Part shown: positions 7,555 through 8,087 of the stretch, one piece after another
How the letters are laid out: each line of letters starts with the position of its first letter
Numbering within the stretch: the first letter of the stretch is position 1
Assembly (NCBI GenBank): GCA_023428295.1
Contig: JAEYYV010000172.1
Location: forward strand, 1 to 8,087
Direction of reading: 5' to 3'
DNA length: 8,087 nucleotides
Origin: Pseudomonadota bacterium
GTDB lineage: Bacteria; Myxococcota_A; Polyangia; Haliangiales; Haliangiaceae
The notes under the pieces: model-generated
What the model saw: the letters and a program-made list of their open reading frames with translations, nothing else
Told to the model about the DNA's origin: nothing
Databases searched by the model: none
Position numbers and translations under genes: made by a program

Positions 7555-8087
7555 GGCGTCACCTCGCCACCGATCGCCTGCTGCAAGGCTGACCAGGCCT
7601 CGACGGTCTCCTCGAACGCATCGAGGTACGCGTGGCGACTCGCGAGGAGCTCGCGGCGCACCACGTTGAACTGAAAGTAGTCGATCTTTCCGCTCGTGTA
7701 CGAGGCGCGCGCGAGCTCGAGGTTCTCGTGAAGACGTTCGTTGACGTCCTTGTCGAAGCCGAGCACCGCCTCGCGCGTACGCCTGTACGCCGCGACGGCA
7801 AGGCGAACGTCGCGCTCGATCTCCGTGTTCGTCCACTGCGCCTCGATCTCGGCCCGCCGAGCCTCGACGCGCGCTGCCTTGCGAGCGTCTTGGTTGCGAT
7901 TCAAGAGCGGCAGCCCGATCGTCGCTGTCGCGAGAACGGTCTGTGCCGTCTCGCCCGGATCCCGCTCGTACTGATACGAGACACCGAGCGAGAGATCGGG
8001 GATCGCGAGCGCGTCGGCCGCTCGCGCTTCCGCACCTGCCACGCGTGACGATGCGCGCGCGACGAGTGCGTCCGGGCGCTCGCCACG
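7551..8087 (-). CDS. czcC: CzcC/TolC-type outer-membrane efflux channel, C-terminal part (5' end outside window)
   Basis: The frame is open to the right edge and gives the last 178 residues of an outer-membrane factor. The second TolC-type repeat is clear: RPDALVARASSRVAGAEARA (4-23), helix before the barrel strand IPDLSLGVSYQYERD (29-43), second strand block TATIGLPLLNRNQ (54-66), then two long helices forming the periplasmic tunnel (about 67-125 and 129-172), including ELARASYTSGKIDYFQFNVVRREL (124-147), the usual GxxxxxxLLxAR-like ending of the family. The channel carries metal from the CzcAB complex across the outer membrane. Any signal peptide or lipobox lies beyond the window. The TGA stop overlaps the czcB GTG by 4 bases. 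The gene name rests on the adjoining czcB and czcA; by sequence alone it is a generic TolC/CzcC-family protein. Confidence 0.88.
   Translation of the reverse strand, partial: RGERPDALVARASSRVAGAEARAADALAIPDLSLGVSYQYERDPGETAQTVLATATIGLPLLNRNQDARKAARVEARRAEIEAQWTNTEIERDVRLAVAAYRRTREAVLGFDKDVNERLHENLELARASYTSGKIDYFQFNVVRRELLASRHAYLDAFEETVEAWSALQQAIGGEVTP
7559..7565 (-). promoter_or_regulatory. Strong Shine-Dalgarno for czcB, within the czcC coding end
   Basis: On the - strand GAGGTGA lies 4 bases before the GTG at 7554, with its GAGG core 7 bases away. It is complementary to seven bases of the 16S anti-Shine-Dalgarno. It decides the GTG start of czcB over the longer reading frame. It sits inside the last codons of czcC (the GEVTP tail), so translation of the two genes is tightly linked. 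Confidence 0.8.

Noticed and set aside
7555..7836. 94-residue N-terminal extension of czcB
   Set aside because: It overlaps czcC extensively and would bury the lipoprotein signal; the GTG at 7554 has a strong Shine-Dalgarno and the lipobox.

Overview
The window is GC-rich DNA, with codon third positions dominated by G and C. The long open frames on the opposite strand of every gene are typical of such genomes. A large TPR-rich protein resembling the C-terminal half of the kinase/ATPase/TPR regulators common in Myxococcota, beside a CzcCBA-type metal efflux cluster, points to a myxobacterium-like member of Myxococcota (Polyangiales or a relative). That placement is inference; no rRNA or marker gene is present.

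Layout: two blocks face each other and fill almost the whole window. On the + strand, bases 1-1497 are the C-terminal 498 residues of an alpha-helical TPR-type protein whose N-terminus lies outside the window. It is followed after 12 bases, in the same frame, by a complete 576-residue FAD-dependent oxidoreductase (1510-3240) of the amine oxidase / carotenoid desaturase / hydroxysqualene dehydroxylase-like superfamily. On the - strand, reading from the right edge, lie the C-terminal part of a TolC/CzcC-type outer-membrane channel (8087-7551), a CzcB-type lipoprotein periplasmic adaptor (7554-6367) and a CzcA-type RND pump (6364-3245). The three are coupled: a GTGA overlap between czcC and czcB, and 2 bases between czcB and czcA. 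The blocks meet tail to tail with 4 bases between the stop codons. There is no intergenic stretch longer than 12 bases and no RNA gene, mobile element or CRISPR array.

How the genes work together: CzcC, CzcB and CzcA would form a tripartite proton-driven pump exporting a divalent cation (Zn, Co, Cd or Ni class) from periplasm or cytoplasm across the outer membrane. The class comes from the DFGxxxDGAxxxVEN motif in TM4 of CzcA, and from the absence, by manual alignment, of the copper-binding methionine triad of CusA. The adaptor has a His/Asp/Glu-rich segment directly after its lipidated cysteine, partly built from a 21-bp imperfect duplication, which probably binds metal. The + strand pair may be one transcript, but its role is not clear from sequence and there is no sign that it belongs to the metal system.

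Most of the window is recognisable, ordinary gene content. I do not see a convincing undescribed system; the points below are modest.
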